Shown here piece by piece: positions 8,439-17,300 of a stretch of 64,000 nt of DNA (within the stretch, counting starts at the first letter, position 1; every line of letters begins with the position of its first letter). Position numbers and translations under genes: made by a program. This DNA comes from Deltaproteobacteria bacterium (GTDB taxonomy: Bacteria; Bdellovibrionota_B; Oligoflexia; Oligoflexales; CAIYRB01): contig VGTI01000001.1 of NCBI GenBank assembly GCA_016874735.1, positions 62,001 through 126,000 on the forward strand, in the 5' to 3' direction. The notes under the pieces were generated by a model, which saw nothing but the letters and a program-made list of their open reading frames with translations, was not told the origin of the DNA and did no database searches.

Positions 8439-11400
8439 CTAAAGTGAGGTTGCACCCATAATTTGGCGATCTGGCGGCGCCTTCGTAGCGACTGGTTGTC
8501 CCGCGGTTGCACCAGCTTTTTCATCTTTGAAAGCTTTGCGCAGATGAGCTGGCAGATCTTTTTGCATATCTACACCGACAACTTTCGAAACCCCAGGTTC
8601 CTGCATCGTGATACCGTATAAGACGTCGAGTACTTCCATGGTCCGTCTGTTGTGAGTAATCACTATAAACTGGAACTGATCGGACAGGGCCTCTAGCACG
8701 CGGTTATAACGGCCAACGTTGGCCTCATCGAGTGGTGCATCGACCTCATCGAGGAAACAATAAGGCGTAGGTTTAGTCCGGAGTAATGCAAAGATCAGCG
8801 CCATAGCAGTTAGTGCTTTTTCTCCCCCTGAGAAGAGATTCATCGACTTTTGGCTTTTACCTGGTAGGCGGCACATGATCTCAACACCGCCAATCATCGG
8901 ATTCTCGGGGTTGGTGAGCTCAAGCTTGCCTTCACCGGTCGGGAAGAGAATCGGGAACAGCTGACCAAACTCAGTATTAATGCGAGCAAATACTTCGAGG
9001 AACTTCCTCAGCGAGGTCTCTTCGATCTCGGTAATGGCCTCTTTAAGTAGGTCGATACTCGAGAGTACCTCATCCTTCTGTTTGGTGATGAAGTCACGGC
9101 GCTCGCTCTTCTCCTCAAACTCTTTGAGAGCCATCATGTTGACAGCTCCCATGCTCTCAATCTTGTTCCGCAACCTAGAGACCGAGCGACTACGGCTTTC
9201 GTGGTTGAATTCACTGTCAATTTCAAACTGGAAGTTAGTCAGATCCAGGTGGTATTTCTCCTGAGCCTGCTCCATCACGCCAGTAAGAGCCATTCTTAGA
9301 CGCTCAAGGTGGACATTGCGTTCTGCGAGGCCCTTCTGCAAAGATGCATGTTGCTCCCGCAGTGACCTTAAGCGGTTGTCAATAACCCGTGTTTCCTCTA
9401 TCAGTCCAGCGTTGGCCTCACGACGGACCGCAAACTCTTCCTGCAGTAGATCACGCTCACGGATATACTGCTCGATCGCAGATTTGGCCTGCACTTCCTC
9501 ATCGCGAGCTGTTTCAATATCCTGCTCTAAACGGTGGCGCTCGTCATAACGCCGCGACAATTTATTCTGCAGAAGCTCTAGCTGCGCTTTGGAATTGAGG
9601 TAACCATCGCGCAAGGCCTGTGCCCTAGCTCCCGATCTAGCCATCTCCAACTTCTTGGATTCGTGCTGACGACGAACCTCCTCTTTACGGTCCAGCAGGG
9701 CCTCGGCATCTTGTTCTACAGATGCGAGCTCTGTTTTGGCGTTGGACAATTCTCGGTTGAGTGAGAAACGGCTGACAGCTAGAGCCTCTTTTTCTTGATT
9801 TAGCTTTTCAATGTGTGCTGTGTGACGTTCCAAAGCCTGCGAGGCAGCCTGTATAAGCTCCTGCTTGCGGTCGTGGAGCTGCTGCACAGCCTGAAGTGCC
9901 GACATGACTTCAAGCACGCCACGGTTCTGTTGCTGCAGTTTGTTGTCAATCTCGGCAACGATTTGACGATCTTGGTTTATCTGATATTCGAGGTCATCAA
10001 TGGTCGCCTGAGCGCGGGATAGCTCGCCCTCGTATTCCTTTAGGCTTGCGGCCAATGCTTCCAATTCGGTCTTACGGCTGAGGAGTCCAGCAGCACTCTT
10101 GCCACCGATGATAAATTCATCAGCATCTGAGAACGAAACACCCTGCGCCGTGAATACAATCACTCCGTGCGGAAGCTTATCAAGTTCTTCATCGCCGATG
10201 GCTAGAGCTGGGAGCAGGTATAGCCTATCGAGCACGCGATCGAGGCCATTCAGGGCGTCCGCTTTGCCTTCAAGACTAAGGTAGCGACGTAGAGGCTCGG
10301 CACCTGATACTTCAGCCCAAGATGCGGTCGCCGCCGGATCAACAACTTCCGCGTGCGACAACACGCAAACAGGAAGTGTACTGACGTTATGCTTATTGGC
10401 GATTCTTACTAGTTCATTGAAATTGCTTAAGTCGGAAACGAGCAGTCTCTCGGTCCAACGCTCGAGTGCGGCGATGGCTTTTGGTGGAAGCTCTTTGGCG
10501 TTGGCTTCAAAACGGATGAAGTCGGTTAAGAGTCCTGGAGTTAAACGATTTAGAGACGACTCATTCTCGCGTAGTGTAGCGAGAGTACCGCTGACGTCTG
10601 TGGCTCCGGCCTCAATTTCAGCAAGTGAATTATAACGCGCTCGAGCAGTGTGATATTTTTCCTTGAGCTGATCACGCTGAACATTGGCTTCTTTGATTTG
10701 CTGGTAGCGCAGCGCAACCTGACCTTCGCGATCATGTTTTTCGCGAATCTCAAGGTCAAGGCCGGCCTGCGTAGCGCCAGCGCGCTCCTCCGCGGTTCTA
10801 AGATCGACGGCAACTGTTTTGATTTCATCGGACAAGAGATTTAGACGTTCGTCTTCGTGACGTCGCTCGTCTTCCGCCTTAGTGAGATCCTTATCGACTT
10901 GCTCGGTGCGAAACTTATTGCTCTCGATTAAGCGCTCTACGTTGCGAATTTCATCCGCGAATTCATCCATGCGGCTTTGGTACACCTGGGCCGCTTCGTT
11001 AGCACTCTCGACCTCGTATTCAAAGCTAGCAATCGCCTCATTTAGCTCATGAGCGCCTTGCTCGGCAGCACTCACCTCGCGTCGCGCATTTTCAACCTGC
11101 GACTCAAGCACCTTAAGGTTGGCGTCATCTTCGGCCAACTCCTCTGCTATGGCGCCTAAACGACGTGTACCGTACTCCATACGTTCGCCGGCACTCTTCA
11201 GCGTTGATTCACCACCGGCGATACGCTCACGGGCGATAGTGATCTTTTCCTGAAGTGCCTGCACCTCAGGATCAGCCTCGTCAAGGAGCCCTTGGAGCTC
11301 GGTGTGACGTGACTCAAGATTCGCGACCTGAGCCAACACTTCGGCCTCTTTAGCAACTTCGCCTTCGTGCTGCTCTTTAATACCTCGTTGCTGCTCACTA

Positions 11401-12125
11401 AAGTGATGGTAATTATGAGCGAGGAGGCTGGTTTCCTCGTCTTTCAGTTTGGTGCTGAGTTCGCTGAATTCTTTGGCCTTATCAACCTGCCCACTAAGCG
11501 TCTCGAGATGCTTCTCAACCTCGACCAAGATGTCGTCTATACGACTTAGATTAAGCTGCGTCTGCGTTAATTTCCGCTCGGCTTCCTCTTTACGTTTTTT
11601 GTATACGGTAGTGCCCGCCGCCTCTTCGAGAATCTCTCGCACGTCCTCAGGTTTGGCGTTGAGAATCCGGTCAACCTGACCTTGTTGGATCATGGAGTAG
11701 CTGCGGCCACCAAGTCCAGTGGTTGCAAAGAACCCAACGATATCCTTCAGGCGGCAGGGTTTGCGGTTGATCATGTATTCGCGCTGACCGTCTGCGTATA
11801 GACGTCGTGTCAGAACGATTTCATGCTCATGACGGTACTCGGGAGGGCAGATTGCATCCTCGTCGGTGTTGTCAAAGACTAGAGAAACCTCTGCCATGCC
11901 GAGAGCCTTGCGACGCTCAGAGCCGGCAAATATGATGTCGGTGGCTTTTTCTCCCCGCAAATTTTTTGCATTTTGCTCACCCATGACCCAGCGCACCGCG
12001 TCAATGACGTTGCTCTTACCGGAGCCGTTGGGCCCAACGATACCTGTGATACCGCGATCGAAATTGACAACGATTTTATCGGCAAAAGATTTGAAACCAG
12101 AAATGACGATCTTTTTTAAATGCAT
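8439..12125 (-). CDS. smc: Chromosome segregation ATPase SMC
   Basis: Large ABC-type coiled-coil ATPase (1228 aa) that organises and segregates the chromosome, normally with ScpA and ScpB. The N-terminal head has Walker A GPNGSGKSNVID near residue 32 and FFATTGLGGRSYSMIQQGQ. Two long coiled coils (about 170-500 and 680-1010) flank a globular hinge. The C-terminal head carries signature NLFSGGEKALTAMAL and Walker B CFLDEVDAPLDE, and ends in a short Ala/Lys/Pro-rich tail. The start ATG gives MHLKKIVISGFKSF, as in other SMCs. No scpA/scpB or mukEF is nearby. It is convergent with the Omp85 gene and sits 8 nt downstream of an orphan lipoprotein gene. Confidence 0.97.
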   Translation of the reverse strand: MHLKKIVISGFKSFADKIVVNFDRGITGIVGPNGSGKSNVIDAVRWVMGEQNAKNLRGEKATDIIFAGSERRKALGMAEVSLVFDNTDEDAICPPEYRHEHEIVLTRRLYADGQREYMINRKPCRLKDIVGFFATTGLGGRSYSMIQQGQVDRILNAKPEDVREILEEAAGTTVYKKRKEEAERKLTQTQLNLSRIDDILVEVEKHLETLSGQVDKAKEFSELSTKLKDEETSLLAHNYHHFSEQQRGIKEQHEGEVAKEAEVLAQVANLESRHTELQGLLDEADPEVQALQEKITIARERIAGGESTLKSAGERMEYGTRRLGAIAEELAEDDANLKVLESQVENARREVSAAEQGAHELNEAIASFEYEVESANEAAQVYQSRMDEFADEIRNVERLIESNKFRTEQVDKDLTKAEDERRHEDERLNLLSDEIKTVAVDLRTAEERAGATQAGLDLEIREKHDREGQVALRYQQIKEANVQRDQLKEKYHTARARYNSLAEIEAGATDVSGTLATLRENESSLNRLTPGLLTDFIRFEANAKELPPKAIAALERWTERLLVSDLSNFNELVRIANKHNVSTLPVCVLSHAEVVDPAATASWAEVSGAEPLRRYLSLEGKADALNGLDRVLDRLYLLPALAIGDEELDKLPHGVIVFTAQGVSFSDADEFIIGGKSAAGLLSRKTELEALAASLKEYEGELSRAQATIDDLEYQINQDRQIVAEIDNKLQQQNRGVLEVMSALQAVQQLHDRKQELIQAASQALERHTAHIEKLNQEKEALAVSRFSLNRELSNAKTELASVEQDAEALLDRKEEVRRQHESKKLEMARSGARAQALRDGYLNSKAQLELLQNKLSRRYDERHRLEQDIETARDEEVQAKSAIEQYIRERDLLQEEFAVRREANAGLIEETRVIDNRLRSLREQHASLQKGLAERNVHLERLRMALTGVMEQAQEKYHLDLTNFQFEIDSEFNHESRSRSVSRLRNKIESMGAVNMMALKEFEEKSERRDFITKQKDEVLSSIDLLKEAITEIEETSLRKFLEVFARINTEFGQLFPILFPTGEGKLELTNPENPMIGGVEIMCRLPGKSQKSMNLFSGGEKALTAMALIFALLRTKPTPYCFLDEVDAPLDEANVGRYNRVLEALSDQFQFIVITHNRRTMEVLDVLYGITMQEPGVSKVVGVDMQKDLPAHLRKAFKDEKAGATAGQPVATKAPPDRQIMGATSL

Positions 12126-12133
12126 CGCTTTGG

Positions 12134-13657
12134 TTACCTGACCTGATTGGTGATGTTGATGGCTGAGCCTGGAATCACGTCAAAGAAGATAATTTGATTA
12201 CCGTAAAACGAGCAAGATGCCCCGCGACCGGAGTTGTTTACGGCAACCTGATAGTAACTGCGGATATCGTTGGCTGGGGCCAATTGACCGGTAAGCTGTG
12301 CATACCATGTCGGATCGTCGACGAGACTCGCACCGATCCAGTACGATCCGTTGGCGTCTCCACGTACCCAGTTCACGAGATCACGAAAGTTATTCACGAC
12401 TACGGTCTTTTTATTGTTGATCATGACGACGCGGAAATCACCCGGATACGAGTACTGAGACACCTGCGCACCTTTGAACCCATAAACGCGTTCAAATTGC
12501 ATCTCGTCTGCAGTAGGGAGGAACGTGTAGGCCTTTTTAGCTTCGTCATAGGTGGGGCGTAGTTCGCCTGTTATACGTACGCGAATAATTTGATTAGCGT
12601 TGGGACTTGATGCAGGAGCACCGCGCTGTGATAGGTAGAATACATCACTATCCTCGGGATCCGGCCTTACAGCGTAGAAGTTAGTGCGATAATATTTGTA
12701 CGAAGGATTGTTGAAGAAGGTGCTTTCGTCTGGAGCACGACTGTAATCACTGAGGCGGAAATATAACCAGCGCAGCTCACCTTGTGAGACGGTGTCAGTT
12801 GACAGCCTGAAGGGGAAATCACAGCTTGGGTTGATTGACGAAGTAGTGCATAGAGGAGCATTTTTTTCTTCAGCAGCAATGTCGTAGACGAGAAACTGAT
12901 AGGACTGACGCGCACTCAAGTCTGACCATGCCCGACGGGTTTGCTCATATTGATCCGGGATTTCATTGGGAGTTGCGGCAGTTAAGGTGCCGATCGTGTT
13001 GTAGGAGTTGGCATCTGCTAGTTCCGCATCCCCAGTGCTCGGTTTGTCTGGTTGGTCAGGGAAGCCGATCAGAAGGTTGCGTTGAGCATCGAAGTGCAAG
13101 GCCCTATACGGTCGCGAGAATTGGCGCACCTTCTTCATGCGACTTTGACTTAGATCAGTTTCCAGCTTGCCTAAAAACAAGCTGCCGTTAGCACACGTCA
13201 CGGCAAAATACTGGTAGCCCTTACGCATGGCTGAGGTTACGGGACTGCAATCAGGGACCAGGTCTGCCTTTAGTTCGGGATTTACCGGGTCAGTGAGGTC
13301 GTAAATGTAGACGTGTGGCTGGCTGTTTCCAGCATTTGCGGAGTAATCCAGGGTCGCAATCATCACGTTACCGACGACATTGACTGATCGTCCCATACGC
13401 GGAATTTCGAGGGCTTTTAGTTTGTTGCCATCGCCGTCCATGATGAGGATCGAGCCGGCATTGTATTTACGCTCAAAGTCGGCATTTAAGGCGTAAAAGT
13501 ATTTACCGTCGTCGCTGACGGCAATATCGACTGGACTAGCAACATTGGTACCTAAAGTCGGGAAGCTCTCTTTGCGTCCACAGCCGATGGCCAGAACGAC
13601 GGCCAGTGCCGTGAGGAGAACTGAGGACGCTTTCATGTCGGTCGGTCGCTTGGTCAT
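12134..13657 (-). CDS. Orphan lipoprotein, beta-propeller-like repeats
   Basis: A 507-aa protein I do not recognise as a named family. The N-terminus has a basic start, a hydrophobic stretch (ALAVVLAIGCG) and a lipobox Cys near residue 26, so it is probably lipid-anchored. The body begins with SPVDIAVSDDGKYFYALN and contains further strand-rich segments of the YVTN/NHL-like type, suggesting a beta propeller over at least residues 40-250. The C-terminus (SCSFYGNQIIFFDVIP) has a possible disulfide partner. An in-frame ATG seven codons downstream is an equally plausible start; neither has a strong ribosome site. It lies directly upstream of smc, probably on the same transcript, with no obvious functional link. 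Confidence 0.65.
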   Translation of the reverse strand: MTKRPTDMKASSVLLTALAVVLAIGCGRKESFPTLGTNVASPVDIAVSDDGKYFYALNADFERKYNAGSILIMDGDGNKLKALEIPRMGRSVNVVGNVMIATLDYSANAGNSQPHVYIYDLTDPVNPELKADLVPDCSPVTSAMRKGYQYFAVTCANGSLFLGKLETDLSQSRMKKVRQFSRPYRALHFDAQRNLLIGFPDQPDKPSTGDAELADANSYNTIGTLTAATPNEIPDQYEQTRRAWSDLSARQSYQFLVYDIAAEEKNAPLCTTSSINPSCDFPFRLSTDTVSQGELRWLYFRLSDYSRAPDESTFFNNPSYKYYRTNFYAVRPDPEDSDVFYLSQRGAPASSPNANQIIRVRITGELRPTYDEAKKAYTFLPTADEMQFERVYGFKGAQVSQYSYPGDFRVVMINNKKTVVVNNFRDLVNWVRGDANGSYWIGASLVDDPTWYAQLTGQLAPANDIRSYYQVAVNNSGRGASCSFYGNQIIFFDVIPGSAINITNQVR

Positions 13658-13839
13658 GTAAATTTCTTCAATTCTTTTGGTTCCGGCGAATGATAATCGA
13701 AACTTAGAATGTCACGTTCAGACACTTGAGGTAAATGCTAAAAATGCCTTGTTAGCGCGGAGTCCGCTCCGGTATTAATTGGGTCTCAGTGCGGAATTGC
13801 GGCTTTAGTACAGCTCCAGCCATGAAAGGTGATCAGCGG

Positions 13840-14370
13840 ATGGCGTCGTTAAATCGGGTAGTTATTCTCGGAAATCTCGGCCAGGATCCTGAACTCCGGT
13901 ACACGCAGAACCAAATGGCGGTCTGTACCCTACGTGTAGCGACAACTGACTACAGGACCGGTCAGGACGGTCAGCGTCAGGAGCTCACTGAATGGCACCG
14001 TATTGTGGTATGGGGGCGCCAGGCTGAAAACTGCTCCAAGTATTTAGCCAAGGGCCGCAGCGTCATGATAGAGGGACGGCTGGCGACCAGAGCTTGGGAG
14101 GACAAGCAGGGTCAAAAGCGTTACACAACCGAAATTGTTGCGCAAAATGTGCAATTTGTCGGTGGCCAGCGCAGTGATCGCCAGGGCGGTGCACCATCAG
14201 TCGGTGGTGGTATGGGCTCCGGTTACGGCAACTCTGCTGGTATGGGCGGCGGAGCTGGCGCTGGTAACTTTGATATGGATATGGGCCTTGGCGACCAGGG
14301 TGCTGGTATGGGCGGTATGGGCGGTCTTGGTGGCCCAGACACCCCTGGCCTCGATGACATTCCGTTTTGA
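13840..14370 (+). CDS. ssb: Single-stranded DNA-binding protein
   Basis: Essential ssDNA-binding protein of replication, repair and recombination. The OB fold (residues 1 to about 110) begins MASLNRVVILGNLGQDPELR and includes TEWHRIVVWGR and KGRSVMIEGRL. It is followed by a Gly/Met-rich flexible linker with repeated GMGG units (about 118-165) and the acidic tip DDIPF that docks partner proteins. Of several in-frame starts, the one giving MASLN matches the family and has AAGG about 9 nt upstream. It is divergent from the propeller lipoprotein and convergent with an outer-membrane protein, 4 nt apart. Confidence 0.96.
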   Translation: MASLNRVVILGNLGQDPELRYTQNQMAVCTLRVATTDYRTGQDGQRQELTEWHRIVVWGRQAENCSKYLAKGRSVMIEGRLATRAWEDKQGQKRYTTEIVAQNVQFVGGQRSDRQGGAPSVGGGMGSGYGNSAGMGGGAGAGNFDMDMGLGDQGAGMGGMGGLGGPDTPGLDDIPF

Positions 14371-14374
14371 TCAA

Positions 14375-15250
14375 TCAGAAGCGCACGCCTAGACCACCGT
14401 ATAGAGTGATATAGCTATCAAAGGTCTGAGGCGTGCCGATGAGTAGGTAGTTGTCAAGGGACGCGAGCAGCTCAAAGCGCTTCATAAAGTGAAACCGCTG
14501 ACCAACGGAGACGTGAGTCAGCACGTTGCTTTGTGACAAGGGCTGTGGCCTGCCAGCGATTCCTACAAGATTCTCGTCGATCGTGCCGGGATTATTTGCT
14601 GTGCTACAACCGTTGGGCTTGGCTGCCTCTTCCTTAGTACAGAAGACCCCCCGTTGCGGCGTGCCGTCCGGGAAATTGTTTTGCTGTGGGTAGTACTTAG
14701 ATATCGCTAACCCACCGCCAAAACTTATGAAAAAGTCGAAGTACGTCGTGAACGACAGCAGCACCAGCTGTTTTCCATACAGTGGGTTCCAAACAAAATT
14801 GCCCGTCCCGATGTAGTTGAGCTCGCGGATAGGCACATACGCTGGGCCGAAATTAGCGTCACCCTTCGAGTCTTCCGCGAGATTAGCAGCGCCTCCGCAC
14901 TGAGCCCCGATGGCAAAATTGGGGTCGTTATAGAAGGTCTCGATACATGCGCGTTCGGCCTTATCACTATTGAGGGCGAAGACGCCCTCCGCACTAAAGC
15001 CCCAGTTCTCGCTCCAAAAATAGGTTAAGGACCCGTTGAGCATAAACGTTTGGATGTAGGAGCCGTTGAGGACACTGCCAACTTTAGTGTCGAGCTCGAT
15101 AACTGATTTTTTGGGGAAAAGCTTGTCCTTGACCACATCGGGTCCCTCGACAGCCTTTTCGTAGGCGTAGCCCATTGGGGCCAGGCCGCAGGAGAGGGCA
15201 ACAAGTGCCAAAGCAACGGTAACGGATCTAGCAAGTTTTCGGAGGAGCAC
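14375..15250 (-). CDS. Outer-membrane beta-barrel protein
   Basis: About 291 aa with a signal peptide (LARSVTVALALVALSC, cleavage probably near GYAYE), then alternating aromatic/hydrophobic strands (VLNGSYIQTFMLNGSLTYFW, LVLLSFTTYFDFFISFGGGL) and a C-terminal GGLGVRF ending in Phe, the barrel-assembly signal. It resembles the outer-membrane beta-barrel domain proteins common in myxobacteria and bdellovibrios. Four internal cysteines sit in predicted loops. A GTG is chosen because AAGGA lies just upstream; the longer frame would need a TTG with no ribosome site. Ligand or partner unknown. Confidence 0.75.
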   Translation of the reverse strand: MLLRKLARSVTVALALVALSCGLAPMGYAYEKAVEGPDVVKDKLFPKKSVIELDTKVGSVLNGSYIQTFMLNGSLTYFWSENWGFSAEGVFALNSDKAERACIETFYNDPNFAIGAQCGGAANLAEDSKGDANFGPAYVPIRELNYIGTGNFVWNPLYGKQLVLLSFTTYFDFFISFGGGLAISKYYPQQNNFPDGTPQRGVFCTKEEAAKPNGCSTANNPGTIDENLVGIAGRPQPLSQSNVLTHVSVGQRFHFMKRFELLASLDNYLLIGTPQTFDSYITLYGGLGVRF

Positions 15251-15397
15251 GTAGGGCTTCCTTTCCCAAGGATGGGCCAACTGGGCGAGGCCGCTCAGAG
15301 TTATAAGCTAATCACTTTAAATGATAACACGTTGGCAGGGGATCGCGGTAAGCTCTGCAGCAGGCGAGTTGGCTGACGTGGCACAGCTGATTTGGGT

Positions 15398-15453
15398 AAA
15401 AGACAATAACCGCGCGAATACCCAATCTCAGACTGGGTATTACGAGCGGTTAT
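15398..15453 (-). terminator. Nested-hairpin intrinsic terminator after the phosphomutase gene
   Basis: Outer arms ATAACCGC (15406-15413) and GCGGTTAT (15446-15453) enclose inner arms AATACCCA (15417-15424) and TGGGTATT (15434-15441). On the minus strand the hairpin is followed by TGTCTTTTA. It starts 10 nt past the stop of the phosphomutase gene. Confidence 0.7.
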
Positions 15454-15463
15454 CGAGATCGAC

Positions 15464-17254
15464 TTAATTGTTGCCTTTTGCCATGGCGACAAAAATGGCC
15501 TCAATCCGTTCAGCGCGACTTTGGCACTTGGCCTTAATTCGGTGCAGTGTCTCCCCAGACTGGCCTTTGGCAGCCTCGTCTTTAACCGAGACGTAGAACT
15601 TAATCTTGGGCTCAGTGCCCGACGGGCGCACACTGACCTTGGTACCGTCGAGGAGGACAAACTGCAGGACGTTAGACTTTGGGAAGTCTAGGTTTGCGGT
15701 GTGTTTGAAGGTCCGATCACTTGCACTGAGAACCTGCTGCGTATCGAAATCTCGCAGTAGCTTCACTCCGATACCATCAATCTCGCGTGGTGGATCGGCT
15801 CTCAGCCGCGCCATCATGGATGCGATCTGGTCGGCTCCATCTTTACCCGGTAGGGTTATGTCAGCCAAGGTCTCATAGTAGGCTCCATGCTTCTGAAACA
15901 TTTGATCCAGGACATCGAGCACCGATTTACCCTGCGACTTATAGTAGGCGACCATCTCGGCAGCTAAACAGCAAGAGATGACAGCATCCTTATCTCTAAC
16001 GAAAGATCCTGCTAAAAAGCCGTAGCTTTCCTCGCCACCGCAAACAAACTGTCGCGAGGGTTTGCGCTCGCCAGATTCGTACTCCTCAACCCGCTGGCAA
16101 ATCCACTTAAAGCCAGTCAGAGTCTCATCACAGGTCGCACCAAACTCGGCTGCCAGGTCGGCTTGCAAGTCTGTAGTGACGACTGTTTTGATGACTAAAG
16201 GATTCGCCGGCAACCGCCCTAGCTCTTTCTGAGCATTGAGCACGAAATGATTCAGTAGGGCGCCGATTTGGTTACCGTTCGGGCGTACGTAAGCGCCGTT
16301 CACCAGGATTTCCATACCGATACGATCGCAGTCGGGATCGGTGGCGAGCACTAGGTCGGCCTGAAGCTTTTTGCCTAGGTCTCTGGCCATATCCATGGCT
16401 GAGGGGTTTTCGGGGTTGGGCGATTTAACCGTCGGGAAGTTGCCATCAGGACGCTCCTGCTCTGGGACTACCGTGACATCGGTGAAACCGTAGCGACGCA
16501 GCATCTCAACCACGGGGTAAAGTCCCGCCCCATGGAGGGGTGAATAGACAATTTTGAAGCCCTTGCGACCTTCTGGCCTGAGGGATAAAGCTGCAACCTT
16601 GGCAAAATAGGCCTCATCAAGCTCCTCGCCTACCTCGCGCGCCAAGCCTTTGGCCACCGCCTCCTCAAAGGGCATCCTTTTGATGTCGGAGTAATCTTTA
16701 ATCTTACCGTAGTGGGTGATGATAGCTTTGTCGTGTGGCGGCACCAATTGGCCGCCCGTTTGCCAATAGACTTTGTAGCCGTTGTACTCTGGCGGATTAT
16801 GACTGGCGGTGACACAGACGCCGGCATGACAGCCGAAGTGACGCGTCATAAATGACAGCATCGGCACTGGTCTAAGCTCTCGTGTAATCAAAGCCTGAAT
16901 ACCATGCGCTGCCATAACCTCGACCGTTGCTTTGGCAAAGTCCCGCGAAAATCGCCTAGAGTCGTGCGACACGGCGACCTTAAGAGCCTCATGCGGGAAC
17001 GCTTCTTTCAGGTGTCTAGCCAAAGCTGTTGACGCCTTACGGACGTTATATATGTTCATACGTGCCGTACCGGCGCCAATGATGCCCCTTAGCCCGCCGG
17101 TACCGAATTCAAGATCGCGGTAAAAACGATCGACTATATCCTTCTCTCGTTTACCGTCGATTAATGCGGCTACCTCGGCGCGCGTGGTCTTATCGAAAGC
17201 CTCAGAGGTGGCCCAGTAGCTAGCGCGCTCCTGGATGACAGGATCAAGATTCAT
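15464..17254 (-). CDS. Phosphoglucomutase/phosphomannomutase family (PGM2-type phosphohexomutase)
   Basis: Interconverts hexose (or pentose) 1- and 6-phosphates (5-phosphates) through a phosphoserine. At about 596 aa it has the size of the PGM2/PgcA branch. All four active-site loops are visible: the phosphoserine loop CVTASHNPPEYNGYK, the metal loop DPDCDRIG, the sugar-binding loop GGEESYGF, and the phosphate loop RPSGTEPKIKFY. The start MNLDPVIQERA is preferred over a longer frame because AGGGGA lies 7 nt upstream. A strong hairpin terminator follows. It could supply glucose-1-P for glycans; substrate preference between glucose, mannose and pentose cannot be read from the motifs. Confidence 0.9.
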   Translation of the reverse strand: MNLDPVIQERASYWATSEAFDKTTRAEVAALIDGKREKDIVDRFYRDLEFGTGGLRGIIGAGTARMNIYNVRKASTALARHLKEAFPHEALKVAVSHDSRRFSRDFAKATVEVMAAHGIQALITRELRPVPMLSFMTRHFGCHAGVCVTASHNPPEYNGYKVYWQTGGQLVPPHDKAIITHYGKIKDYSDIKRMPFEEAVAKGLAREVGEELDEAYFAKVAALSLRPEGRKGFKIVYSPLHGAGLYPVVEMLRRYGFTDVTVVPEQERPDGNFPTVKSPNPENPSAMDMARDLGKKLQADLVLATDPDCDRIGMEILVNGAYVRPNGNQIGALLNHFVLNAQKELGRLPANPLVIKTVVTTDLQADLAAEFGATCDETLTGFKWICQRVEEYESGERKPSRQFVCGGEESYGFLAGSFVRDKDAVISCCLAAEMVAYYKSQGKSVLDVLDQMFQKHGAYYETLADITLPGKDGADQIASMMARLRADPPREIDGIGVKLLRDFDTQQVLSASDRTFKHTANLDFPKSNVLQFVLLDGTKVSVRPSGTEPKIKFYVSVKDEAAKGQSGETLHRIKAKCQSRAERIEAIFVAMAKGNN

Positions 17255-17300
17255 CAGCGTCCCCTTTGTGGTCAGGTCCGCCAAAATTAAATCAAATTGG